From the NCBI GenBank assembly GCA_001821015.1, contig MHRQ01000014.1, forward strand, positions 1 through 32,324: DNA of 32,324 nt, read 5' to 3'. Positions 6,983-14,032 of this stretch are shown piece after piece; the first letter of the stretch is position 1, and each line of letters starts with the position of its first letter. A model generated the notes under the pieces. It ran no database searches, was not told the DNA's origin, and was given only the letters and a program-made list of their open reading frames with translations. The stretch is from Candidatus Taylorbacteria bacterium RIFCSPHIGHO2_02_FULL_46_13. GTDB lineage: Bacteria; Patescibacteriota; Minisyncoccia; Phycocordibacterales; DSPV01. Position numbers and translations under genes: made by a program.

Positions 6983-7573
6983 ATGAAAGAATTCTTAAGA
7001 AAAAATTTCGTCATTATACTTGCTTTTACTTTGCCGGTTCTATTGATAGTTGTTGTTGCTTTAAGCACGTATCTTCCTTCACTTTTCCTTTCTACGGACT
7101 ATAATTTTGTATATACATCATGCACTGACGGTAGGAATTATTACCCCTATCGTTGCGACGGTTATCTGCAAAAACGTTATATAGTGGTCGGTAATAAATT
7201 GGTCGTAAATCCAGTTGACATGACTCTTGACTCCAATAAGGACGGCGTGCCAGATTTTAGCGAAAAATATACTGACCGCATCTTTTTACATGACACAAAA
7301 AAGAACGAGAGTAGGGAAATAACCCTTGAGGAAGCCCAGACGATGACGCTCAATAGTCTATTGACATCACCTGATGGTGTTACCGTTTCAAGTTACTATG
7401 ATAGAAATGGTGGTGACTTCTTCTTTATTTTTGATGGTGGTTCTTCATCGTATGGGTATTACCTTACAAAAGGAAAAAGTAGAAACAAAATAAATCTGAT
7501 AAATAGTACGGATCAGTATTATTATCAAAACAATTTTCAATTTATTGGGTGGGTGTTGCCGGGTAGAAATTAA
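6983..7573 (+). CDS. Membrane-anchored extracytoplasmic protein with EF-hand-like loop
   Basis: The family is not recognised. Residues 8-32 form one hydrophobic helix after a basic N-terminus (signal anchor), so the remaining ~165 residues probably face outside. The extracytoplasmic part holds a calcium-loop-like segment DSNKDGVPDFSE (about residues 83-94), as in dockerin, EF-hand and thrombospondin type 3 repeats, then many Tyr, Gly and Ser residues. Two cysteines (about 46 and 58) could form a disulfide. It is the first gene behind trmD, in the accessory island, and is AT-richer than trmD. The start ATG follows an AT-rich TACGATAAAATT stretch without a Shine-Dalgarno. Confidence 0.7.
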   Translation: MKEFLRKNFVIILAFTLPVLLIVVVALSTYLPSLFLSTDYNFVYTSCTDGRNYYPYRCDGYLQKRYIVVGNKLVVNPVDMTLDSNKDGVPDFSEKYTDRIFLHDTKKNESREITLEEAQTMTLNSLLTSPDGVTVSSYYDRNGGDFFFIFDGGSSSYGYYLTKGKSRNKINLINSTDQYYYQNNFQFIGWVLPGRN

Positions 7574-7593
7574 TCACCTCTAACCATTTTTTT

Positions 7594-8535
7594 ATGAACA
7601 AAGAAGAACTACTTCAAGAGCTTTCCACTAAAATAAGTACGGGCGAGATAAGTCGCGAAGAGGTGATAAGCCGCTTTAGTCTTGCACCGACGGCACTAAG
7701 TAAAGAAGAAAGCTCGACGCATTTTTCAGTAACGAAAATGTTGTATGTTTTGGGCGCGGCCATCGTGGTTATTGGCATTATTATTTTTGTTCGTCAAATT
7801 TGGTATGACATTGGGTCTTTTGAGCGCATTTCAGTTACGTTAGGGTTGGGTTTCATTATTACGGCTATTGGGTCGGTGTTACTTAAAAATAAACCCGAGG
7901 ACAACCTTGGAACAGTCTTTCATTTTATGGGGGGCGCGTTGATCCCTGGAGGCGCGGTGGTGGCTCTTTCCGAACTCAATCTCCAGAACAGTGATTGGAC
8001 AGTCGCGCTTACATTCGGTGCTCTATTTATATTTTATGTATTACTAAATGTTGTCCATAAAAATGCTGTCCTGACTTTTTTCGCAATAGCGAATGGAACT
8101 GCCACCATTTATCTCGTTCTTAATGCGGTTACTGGCGGTCCCTTTGAGGGATGGTTTGGGATAAAAGATATCTATCAATACTTAACTATGGCAATAGGTG
8201 CGAGCTATCTGTTGCTTGGGTATGCTTTTCGTGATGGTTGGAACAAGAAACTCATCGGGATGCTCTATTTTTTCGGTATTACTGGTTTCCTTGGCGCTAC
8301 ATTTTCGCAAGTGTTCGATTCGGTTCTATGGCAAATGTTTTTCTTCCTCATTGTAATCGGCGGCCTTTCCTTGTCAGTGTATATGAGAAGTCGCATTATT
8401 TTGGTTATGAGCACTCTTTCTAATTGGTCATGTTTCGTATATCACAAGCGAATATTTTGCAGATTCACTCGGGTGGCCAATTTCGCTTGTTATCCTTGGT
8501 TTTGTATTTATTGGGCTCGGGTATTTTTCAATTAG
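7594..8535 (+). CDS. Polytopic membrane protein (DUF2157-like), frameshifted near the C-terminus
   Basis: The N-terminus (residues 1-40) is a soluble helical segment of the kind that precedes the membrane part in DUF2157-type proteins; it is followed by about seven hydrophobic helices with SVTLGLGFII- and GALIPGGAV-type segments. No enzymatic motif is seen. The frame ends abnormally: after about position 8413 it reads basic and Cys/Phe-rich residues, whereas the next frame resumes a hydrophobic helix (ISLVILGFVFIGLGYFSISI) and ends at 8563. Adding one T in the TTT at 8415-8417 restores a continuous protein of about 322 residues. This is therefore either a recent pseudogene or a sequencing/assembly error. 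It lies in the island behind trmD, 20 bases after the preceding gene. Confidence 0.7.
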   Translation: MNKEELLQELSTKISTGEISREEVISRFSLAPTALSKEESSTHFSVTKMLYVLGAAIVVIGIIIFVRQIWYDIGSFERISVTLGLGFIITAIGSVLLKNKPEDNLGTVFHFMGGALIPGGAVVALSELNLQNSDWTVALTFGALFIFYVLLNVVHKNAVLTFFAIANGTATIYLVLNAVTGGPFEGWFGIKDIYQYLTMAIGASYLLLGYAFRDGWNKKLIGMLYFFGITGFLGATFSQVFDSVLWQMFFFLIVIGGLSLSVYMRSRIILVMSTLSNWSCFVYHKRIFCRFTRVANFACYPWFCIYWARVFFN

Positions 8536-8579
8536 TATCAATAAAAAATATATCGCAAAGTAGGTGTGTTAGAGTACCC

Positions 8580-8600
8580 TGTCAAGATTAGACCTTGACA
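8580..8600. repeat. Degenerate AAGGT-type palindrome fused to a trmD remnant
   Basis: Seven-base arms TGTCAAG and CTTGACA around seven unpaired bases. It resembles the palindrome after trmD and runs straight into the trmD tail remnant that follows. Confidence 0.5.
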
Positions 8601-8602
8601 TG

Positions 8603-8644
8603 GTTGTGGAAGAGTGGAAAGAGAAGCGCTCTAAAAGGGTATAA
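8603..8644 (+). pseudogene. Remnant of the trmD 3' end (short copy)
   Basis: The frame from 8603 reads VVEEWKEKRSKRV and a stop, matching the end of TrmD (MEAWKQKRSRHGK) and the copy at 9741-9821 (MQEWKKRRSKHS). Nothing upstream in this frame matches TrmD, so it is a decayed tail, not a gene. It follows the frameshifted membrane gene. Confidence 0.65.
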
Positions 8645-8682
8645 ACTCGACTAAATATTTTATTACGTTTAAGCTAAGGCTA

Positions 8683-8711
8683 CTGACTGATAGGCAGATT
8701 TGCGCTATCAT
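8683..8711 (+). promoter_or_regulatory. Promoter of the zinc-ribbon gene
   Basis: CTGACT (8683-8688), 17-base spacer, TATCAT (8706-8711). The expected start is about six bases before the ATG at 8724, so the mRNA is nearly leaderless. Confidence 0.6.
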
Positions 8712-8723
8712 TGCTAATAAATA

Positions 8724-9053
8724 ATGGAAATTCCAAAACTCAAATCAGATAAATATCGCAACGTACGTGGAGGCTACTCGCGCTTCTTAGATATATATTG
8801 CGATCGTTGCGGACATAAAGTGTTGGTCTATCAAAAAGATGGACCGGGTGAGTTGAAGCGACGTTACCTTGACCGAATCTCTTTTCCGAAGAAATTCACT
8901 CAATTACAGGGCTTGTCGATAAAGAAAGTCCCTAATCTGGTCTGTCCTAACTGTCATTCTTTACTTGGGATTTCTTATATATACCCGAAAGAAAAACGCT
9001 CTGCATTTCGGCTCTTTGCTGGTGCCATTAAAAAGAAAATTACTAAAAGATAA
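8724..9053 (+). CDS. Zinc-ribbon protein of unknown function
   Basis: A 109-residue protein with two cysteine pairs, CDRC (residues 26-29) and CPNC (74-77), which would form a zinc ribbon with about 44 residues between the knuckles. The C-terminus is strongly basic (last 20 residues rich in K and R), suggesting nucleic-acid contact. No catalytic motif or membrane helix is seen and I cannot assign a family. It is part of the island between two trmD tail remnants and converges on the guanylate-kinase homologue, from which it is separated by a shared hairpin at 9057-9080. Confidence 0.7.
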   Translation: MEIPKLKSDKYRNVRGGYSRFLDIYCDRCGHKVLVYQKDGPGELKRRYLDRISFPKKFTQLQGLSIKKVPNLVCPNCHSLLGISYIYPKEKRSAFRLFAGAIKKKITKR

Positions 9054-9080
9054 AAAAAGCCCCGACGTGAATCGGGGCTT
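9050..9080 (-). terminator. Terminator of the guanylate-kinase homologue
   Basis: Stem AAGCCCCGA (9057-9065) with TCGGGGCTT (9072-9080). The A-run at 9052-9058 gives a U-run on the minus strand. Confidence 0.8.
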
Positions 9081-9085
9081 GTGAG

Positions 9086-9709
9086 CTACTGGCGCTCGCC
9101 AATAACCGTAAGGTACATCTCGTAGATTTTCTCTGCGGTCTTTCTAACTTCAAACTCACTGTTAACGATACTCCAGTCAACTACATTGTCATAGCCGCCT
9201 TGATAATAAGCCTCAAGCTCATTTAGAGCCGCCGTATAGCGACTCCGGCCTGGATCACGCCCATCCTCAAGGTGTCGCTCTATCGCGACGACATCAGGTG
9301 GTTCAACGTAGACCTTGAAGGTCTTGCCGGGGAATGCCGTAAGCATGATTTGGACTTTCTGCACTGGCCAGTCGAGAAGTGGGAAGCAGTTTTCCACAAA
9401 CGCTTTCTCAATCGGCTCTCGCGGTGTCGCGTATCGAACACCATAGAGCTCGTTTATTGCAAGAATCTTTTCTTGATTGTTCAACTCGTCGAGCACTGTA
9501 TTGCTAACAGAAACCTTATCAGTTTCTCCCGAACGTAACGCGCGGGTCATGAACGGCGAGATGTAAGCAAAGCGAGAATCAAGTTGTCTTAATTCCCGTA
9601 TGATTGCCGACTTGCCAACTCCCGAAGGACCGAACAACAAGAGGAATTTCTGGTTGGAAACTCCACGCGCAGCATTGAGCGTTGCTTTCATCGAAACGAC
9701 TGAACGCAC
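9086..9709 (-). CDS. Guanylate-kinase-like P-loop protein
   Basis: Guanylate kinases convert GMP and ATP to GDP and ADP. This protein has the characteristic P-loop GPSGVGKS (residues 27-34), a GMP-binding segment diverged to MTRALRSGE (TTRxPRxGE in the family), YGVRYATPREPIE matching the YGTP loop, an LLDWPVQ strand in place of LLDIDVQG, and a VEPPD turn before the lid helix. The 207 residues are about the usual length. Divergence at GMP-contact positions leaves its substrate uncertain. The minus-strand start may be GTG at 9709 or ATG at 9691; TTGACT lies about 30 bases upstream. It ends at its own terminator. It is the only minus-strand gene in the island and sits next to the miniature GuaA. 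Confidence 0.75.
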   Translation of the reverse strand: MRSVVSMKATLNAARGVSNQKFLLLFGPSGVGKSAIIRELRQLDSRFAYISPFMTRALRSGETDKVSVSNTVLDELNNQEKILAINELYGVRYATPREPIEKAFVENCFPLLDWPVQKVQIMLTAFPGKTFKVYVEPPDVVAIERHLEDGRDPGRSRYTAALNELEAYYQGGYDNVVDWSIVNSEFEVRKTAEKIYEMYLTVIGERQ

Positions 9710-9740
9710 AAACTACAATATGATTAGAGATAAGTCAATC

Positions 9741-9821
9741 TCTCGTGTACCAAAAATCCTGCTCTCCGGCCACCACCAGAAAATGCAGGAGTGGAAAAAG
9801 AGGCGTTCTAAGCACAGTTAG
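9741..9821 (+). pseudogene. Remnant of the trmD 3' end (26 codons)
   Basis: The frame reads SRVPKILLSGHHQKMQEW and ends with basic residues and a stop, aligning with the last 26-27 residues of TrmD at 6775-6856. At DNA level the 23 bases around the SGHH codons differ at only one position, while flanking codons have diverged. ATAGGGTAGC follows the stop by about 30 bases in both copies (6890-6899 and 9851-9860). The rest of trmD is missing. Confidence 0.85.
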
Positions 9822-9828
9822 TCTTTAC

Positions 9829-9857
9829 TTGCTGGCATTTCGCCTCCGTGATAGGGT
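9829..9857 (+). promoter_or_regulatory. Putative promoter of the miniature guaA
   Basis: TTGCTG (9829-9834), 17-base spacer, TAGGGT (9852-9857). The predicted mRNA starts near 9864 and includes the AAAGGAGGG Shine-Dalgarno. Confidence 0.5.
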
Positions 9858-9877
9858 AGCACGAGAAAGGAGGGCTT

Positions 9878-10405
9878 ATGAAAGCTCCACAAATATTGAT
9901 CATTGAACTTAGGTCACAATACACATGGCTCATTGAAAGAAGTCTGCGCGAACTGGGTGTTCGCAGCGCGATTCTATCACCTGCAAAAGCTAAGGATTGG
10001 CTCACGGCTAATCGCCCCAAGGGAATAATCCTCTCTGGTGGAGAAGCAAGTGTCAACGATATTGACCCGCCGATTCCTCCCGAGGAGCGTCTCTCCATTG
10101 TACGCTGGGCCGATATACAAGTGTCGCGCATTCTTAAGGAAAACGGCGATTACGAACGTATGTCGCAACTTGTTGTGGTGCTTCTGTGTGTTAACACGGT
10201 CGGTGTGAAAGGGGATGCGCGAGTGTATGGACCTACGGTTGGCGTGCGAGGAATAATCACCTCGGACTTCATGACCGGACGCGGGTATCAGATTCCGAAG
10301 GAAGTGAGGCGCAGGATCACTTCAACCCTTACCAAACACTCTGGTATTGTGCATGTCGGTTTTTTTGAAGAGGATAAACCTCCAGGAACGACTGAGTTTG
10401 AGTAA
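9878..10405 (+). CDS. Miniature GMP synthase: start of the glutaminase domain joined to the dimerisation domain
   Basis: Full GuaA (about 510-525 residues) has a glutamine amidotransferase domain, an ATP pyrophosphatase domain and a C-terminal dimerisation domain, and aminates XMP to GMP. Here residues 1-60 match the amidotransferase start (IEL-RSQYTWLI for IDFGSQYTxLI, then PKGIILSGG at 48-56). From about residue 72 the protein follows the dimerisation domain to its end (SVGVxGDxR-like, DFMTGRG, terminal DKPPGTTEFE). The nucleophilic Cys region, the His-Glu pair and the whole SGGVDS ATP site are missing, so neither half-reaction should be possible. The join is in frame, the stop is at the natural C-terminus, and an AAAGGAGGG Shine-Dalgarno precedes the ATG, so it may be expressed. 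Alternatives are a deletion pseudogene or an assembly collapse. Confidence 0.8.
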   Translation: MKAPQILIIELRSQYTWLIERSLRELGVRSAILSPAKAKDWLTANRPKGIILSGGEASVNDIDPPIPPEERLSIVRWADIQVSRILKENGDYERMSQLVVVLLCVNTVGVKGDARVYGPTVGVRGIITSDFMTGRGYQIPKEVRRRITSTLTKHSGIVHVGFFEEDKPPGTTEFE

Positions 10406-10422
10406 GGTGTTCTTTTCAGCGC

Positions 10423-10456
10423 AAACCGCCCGAACTCTTGCTATGGGCGGTTTTTT
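10423..10456 (+). terminator. Terminator after the miniature guaA
   Basis: Nine-base-pair stem (AAACCGCCC at 10423-10431 with GGGCGGTTT at 10445-10453) followed by TTT. Confidence 0.85.
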
Positions 10457-10487
10457 GTTGTCTGGTGTTGTTCGCCGTGTAATCTTG

Positions 10488-10516
10488 TTGACAGCTAGAA
10501 TACGTTGGTATACAAT
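10488..10516 (+). promoter_or_regulatory. rpoBC operon promoter
   Basis: TTGACA (10488-10493), 17-base spacer, TACAAT (10511-10516): the best match to a consensus housekeeping promoter in the window. The start near 10523 gives a leader of about 260 nt before rpoB. Confidence 0.85.
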
Positions 10517-10520
10517 GCTT

Positions 10521-10783
10521 TGGCTAGTAGATTGAGTTACGGATGCAGTTCTAGCCATTGTTAGGCCACACCTTGCTGACCAACGTAAGCTAAAACACAA
10601 AAACAAAAAAAGAGACCCGGAAATTGTGGTCGCTTTTTCTTTTTTGTGTCTTAGCACAAGAGTGTTTTGTGGAGGCTTCGTTTATTCGCTAGCGAGTGAG
10701 GGGAGATAAAAAGTTTCTTCCTTATTCTTTCCCGAGCGACGGCAACAAAGGGTTTAATAACCTTTAATAATATACGCGTTTTT
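10521..10783 (+). promoter_or_regulatory. Long structured leader of rpoB with attenuator-like hairpin
   Basis: This gene-free stretch holds three structures. First, a 5' hairpin TGGCTAG (10521-10527) with CTAGCCA (10551-10557). Second, a very long imperfect hairpin with arms 10589-10617 and 10628-10655; its 3' arm is a T-rich tract, so it could act as an intrinsic attenuator. Third, an element at 10682-10765 that recurs at 31927-32013. rplJ and rplL, the usual upstream neighbours of rpoB, are not adjacent, so the leader may carry regulation that elsewhere is upstream of rplJ. No Shine-Dalgarno precedes the rpoB ATG. Confidence 0.6.
10682..10765. repeat. Copy A of a dispersed ~85-bp leader element
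   Basis: Aligns almost without gaps to 31927-32013 and shares TTATT, GAGTGAG, AAAAAG, TCCCGAGCGA and the 19-mer GGCAACAAAGGGTTTAATA. It ends in an AAAGG/CCTTT hairpin 18 bases before the rpoB ATG. Confidence 0.7.
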
Positions 10784-13700
10784 ATGACAACGAGTACCAA
10801 AACACACCAAACGGTAAGCTGGCCGAAAAAATATTTTAGCCGTTTCAAAGATGCGCTCGCGCCGTTGCCTAATTTGGTAGAGGCTCAGACAGATTCTTTC
10901 ACGTGGTTGCTTGAGAAAGGACTGAAAGAAGTTTTTAAAGAGTTTTCTCCCATCAAAGATTATTCGGATAAAAAATTTGAGCTAGAGATAACCGGTTTTA
11001 CCGTAGGGGAACCAAAGTACGACGAATATCACGCGAAGGACAATAAACTTGCCTATGAGGCACCGCTTAAGATGACGGTGCGTCTTAAAAACAAAATACA
11101 AGGAACAACCAAGGAACAAGAAATTTTCATGGCTGATTTCCCTTTGATGACGTCGCACGGTACGTTTATTATTTCAGGTGTTGAGCGGGTCATTGTGCCG
11201 CAGCTCGCGCGTTCTTTCGGTGTCTTTTTCACCAGCGAAGAAATCAAGGATAAGCGCTATTTTGGCGCGAAAATCATTCCGTCACGAGGCGTCTGGATTG
11301 AAATTGAGACGGAAGCTGACGGAGCGATTTACGTGCGCATTGACCGCAAACGCAAATTTCCGATATCTTCTCTCCTACGCGTTATTTCCAAAAAGTCTGA
11401 CAAAGATATTATCAATGCGTTTTCTAAGCACCCCTCGGCTAAAGCCTTTCTTGAGGCCTCATTTGCCAAAGATCACGCAAAAACCATTGATGAATCCTAT
11501 ATAGAAATTCACAAGCGTTTGCGTGATGGTGAGATTGGTTCGGTTGACCACGCAAAGGAGTTCATTAATGGAATCTTTAATCATGCCCGCTATGACCTTT
11601 CAAAGGTTGGCCGTTTTAAACTGAATAAACGCTTCGGTCTCCCCTTTGAAGAAAAAGATCTGGAGGAGCGCATTGTTTCATTTGATGACCTTGTGCGAAT
11701 CACGACGCATGTCGCCGAACTTAATACAACGCCGGGTGCAATAGAAGACGATATAGACCATTTAGGGTCACGTCGTGTGCGTTTTGTCGGAGAGCTTTTG
11801 CAACAGAAGATTCGCATTGGTATGTCGCAAATCAAGCGCAACATTCAGGACAGAATGTCTACGATTGATTCGGACGTAACGATGCCCGTGCAATTTATTT
11901 CCCCAAAACCGCTGCAGGCTCGCATCAAGGAATTTTTCACCACGAACCAACTTTCACAGTTTATGGCTCAAGAAAATATTCTTGCAGAGCTTGAGCATTT
12001 ACGAACCCTATCGGCGCTTGGCCCCGGAGGACTCACGCGTGAGCGTGCGGGGTTTGAAGTTCGCGACGTACATCCATCTCACTATGGCCGTTTGTGTCCT
12101 ATACACACACCTGAAGGTCCGAACATCGGGCTTATCCTTCGTCTTTCCACCTACGCACGAATCAACGAATTCGGTATGATTGAAACGCCCTATGCGAAAG
12201 TGAAGAATGGAAAAGTCACGGGTGAGATTCAGTATCTTAACGCCCTGGAAGAGGAAAATTATGATATCGCTCACGCGGCTACGGCTGTTGGTCCTGATGG
12301 AAGCATTTTGGAAAATGAAATTGAGGTGCGAACCAACGGGGAGCCCGGCCTTATTCACAAGGAAGATGTTGAATATATAGACGTTGCAACGAACCAGGCA
12401 TTTTCCATCGCAACCTCCATGATCCCATTTTTAAATCACAACGACGCCAACCGCGCGCTGATGGGCTCAAACATGCAAAAACAGGCCACCCCATGCCTTA
12501 TTCCCGAAGCCCCGCTTGTCGCTACGGGGATAGAGAGAAAGGCAGCGGCCGATACTGGGCGCGTGGTTATTTCCCAGGAAGATGGTACCGTAACGAAGGT
12601 AGATGCTCGTTTCATCGCGGTGAAAGGGCGCAGTAAAGAACGAACGTATCCTCTGGTCAATTTTTCACGGACCAATGGGTTTACCATGTTCCATCAGCGT
12701 CCGTCGGTGAATGTCGGTGATAAGGTCAAAAAGGGTGATGTGTTGGCTGATACCTCATCAAGCGACCGTGGAGAAATGGCGCTTGGTCAGAACGTTTTGA
12801 TTGCCTTCATGTCTTGGTCTGGAGCGAATTACGAGGATGCCATCATTTTGTCAGAATCGCTTGTACGCGAGAGCCGATTTGCCTCTATTCATATTGAAGA
12901 GTTTGTAGTCAATGTTCGTGACACAAAACTTGGACCTGAAATCACCACGCATGATATCCCTAATGTCGGCGAAGCAAAGCTCAAGAATCTTGACGAAGAT
13001 GGCATGATACGCATTGGCGCAGAAGTGCGCCCCGGAGACATCTTGGTTGGTAAAATTACCCCCAAAGGGGAGACGCAGCTTACGCCTGAAGAGCGTTTGC
13101 TCCGGAGTCTCTTTGGCGAAAAAGCTCGTGATGTAAAAGATACTTCCAAGCGTACCGAGAACGGAAAGCGGGGTCGTATTATCGGAGTCAAAGTGTTCTC
13201 GCGCGAAAAAGGAGACAAACTTGATTCAGGTATTATCAAGCGAATTCATATTGAAGTCGCAGAAATAAGAAATGTTTCGGTAGGAGATAAGCTCGCAGGC
13301 CGTCACGGCAACAAGGGAGTCATCTCAAAGATTTTACCGGAAGCAGACATGCCGTTTATGCCTGATGGAAGGCCGATTGATATGATTTTGACACCGCTCG
13401 GCGTGCCGTCTCGTATGAATCTCGGTCAAATTCTTGAACTACACCTCGGTCTTGCCGCGAAGACACTTGGGTATCAGGCGGTTGTGCCACCGTTCGCTGG
13501 TGCGACAGATGCCGAGATAAAAGCAGAATTAAAAGCGGCAGGCTACAGCGAGAATGGCAAGATGCGTCTGAAGGATGGGCGCACCGGAGAGGAGTTTGAA
13601 CAAGACATCGCGGTTGGATATATGTACATTATGAAGTTGCATCACATGGTTGAAGACAAGATTCATATGCGCTCTATCGGACCCTACTCTCTTATCACAC

Positions 13701-14011
13701 AGCAGCCTCTCGGGGGGAAGGCACAGGGGGGAGGCCAGCGTTTCGGAGAAATGGAAGTCTGGGCGCTTCTGGGGCACGGGGTGGCATACACTCTCCGTGA
13801 AATGCTTACGGTGAAATCGGACGACATTGTCGGTCGCGCGGCGGCGTTTGACTCCATTGTTCGGGGTGCTGATATCAGTCAGTCCAACGTCCCCGCGTCC
13901 TTTAACGTGTTGTTGAACAATTTGCGTGGGTTATCCCTTGATATCAAATTGGAGAAATCAAGCGGCGAGGTGGAAGCGTCGAAACCAAAACGTCGTAGCA
14001 CTCGGGAATAA
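10784..14011 (+). CDS. rpoB: DNA-directed RNA polymerase subunit beta
   Basis: Beta subunit of RNA polymerase, which forms one pincer and much of the active-site cleft. The 1075 residues contain the family landmarks in order: protrusion and lobe segments, the fork region (GLTRERAGFEVRDVHPSHYG, and IHTPEGPNIGL), the catalytic-centre contact regions (GQNVLIAFMSWSGANYEDA, RHGNKGVISKILPEADMPF) and the C-terminal clamp (SIGPYSLITQQPLGGKA, FGEMEVWALLGHG). It is shorter than the E. coli subunit (1342 residues) because the lineage-specific insertions are absent. The ATG at 10784 gives the usual N-terminus; there is no Shine-Dalgarno. rpoC follows after 21 bases. Confidence 0.98.
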   Translation: MTTSTKTHQTVSWPKKYFSRFKDALAPLPNLVEAQTDSFTWLLEKGLKEVFKEFSPIKDYSDKKFELEITGFTVGEPKYDEYHAKDNKLAYEAPLKMTVRLKNKIQGTTKEQEIFMADFPLMTSHGTFIISGVERVIVPQLARSFGVFFTSEEIKDKRYFGAKIIPSRGVWIEIETEADGAIYVRIDRKRKFPISSLLRVISKKSDKDIINAFSKHPSAKAFLEASFAKDHAKTIDESYIEIHKRLRDGEIGSVDHAKEFINGIFNHARYDLSKVGRFKLNKRFGLPFEEKDLEERIVSFDDLVRITTHVAELNTTPGAIEDDIDHLGSRRVRFVGELLQQKIRIGMSQIKRNIQDRMSTIDSDVTMPVQFISPKPLQARIKEFFTTNQLSQFMAQENILAELEHLRTLSALGPGGLTRERAGFEVRDVHPSHYGRLCPIHTPEGPNIGLILRLSTYARINEFGMIETPYAKVKNGKVTGEIQYLNALEEENYDIAHAATAVGPDGSILENEIEVRTNGEPGLIHKEDVEYIDVATNQAFSIATSMIPFLNHNDANRALMGSNMQKQATPCLIPEAPLVATGIERKAAADTGRVVISQEDGTVTKVDARFIAVKGRSKERTYPLVNFSRTNGFTMFHQRPSVNVGDKVKKGDVLADTSSSDRGEMALGQNVLIAFMSWSGANYEDAIILSESLVRESRFASIHIEEFVVNVRDTKLGPEITTHDIPNVGEAKLKNLDEDGMIRIGAEVRPGDILVGKITPKGETQLTPEERLLRSLFGEKARDVKDTSKRTENGKRGRIIGVKVFSREKGDKLDSGIIKRIHIEVAEIRNVSVGDKLAGRHGNKGVISKILPEADMPFMPDGRPIDMILTPLGVPSRMNLGQILELHLGLAAKTLGYQAVVPPFAGATDAEIKAELKAAGYSENGKMRLKDGRTGEEFEQDIAVGYMYIMKLHHMVEDKIHMRSIGPYSLITQQPLGGKAQGGGQRFGEMEVWALLGHGVAYTLREMLTVKSDDIVGRAAAFDSIVRGADISQSNVPASFNVLLNNLRGLSLDIKLEKSSGEVEASKPKRRSTRE

Positions 14012-14032
14012 TTCTTAACGATTTACATTCAT

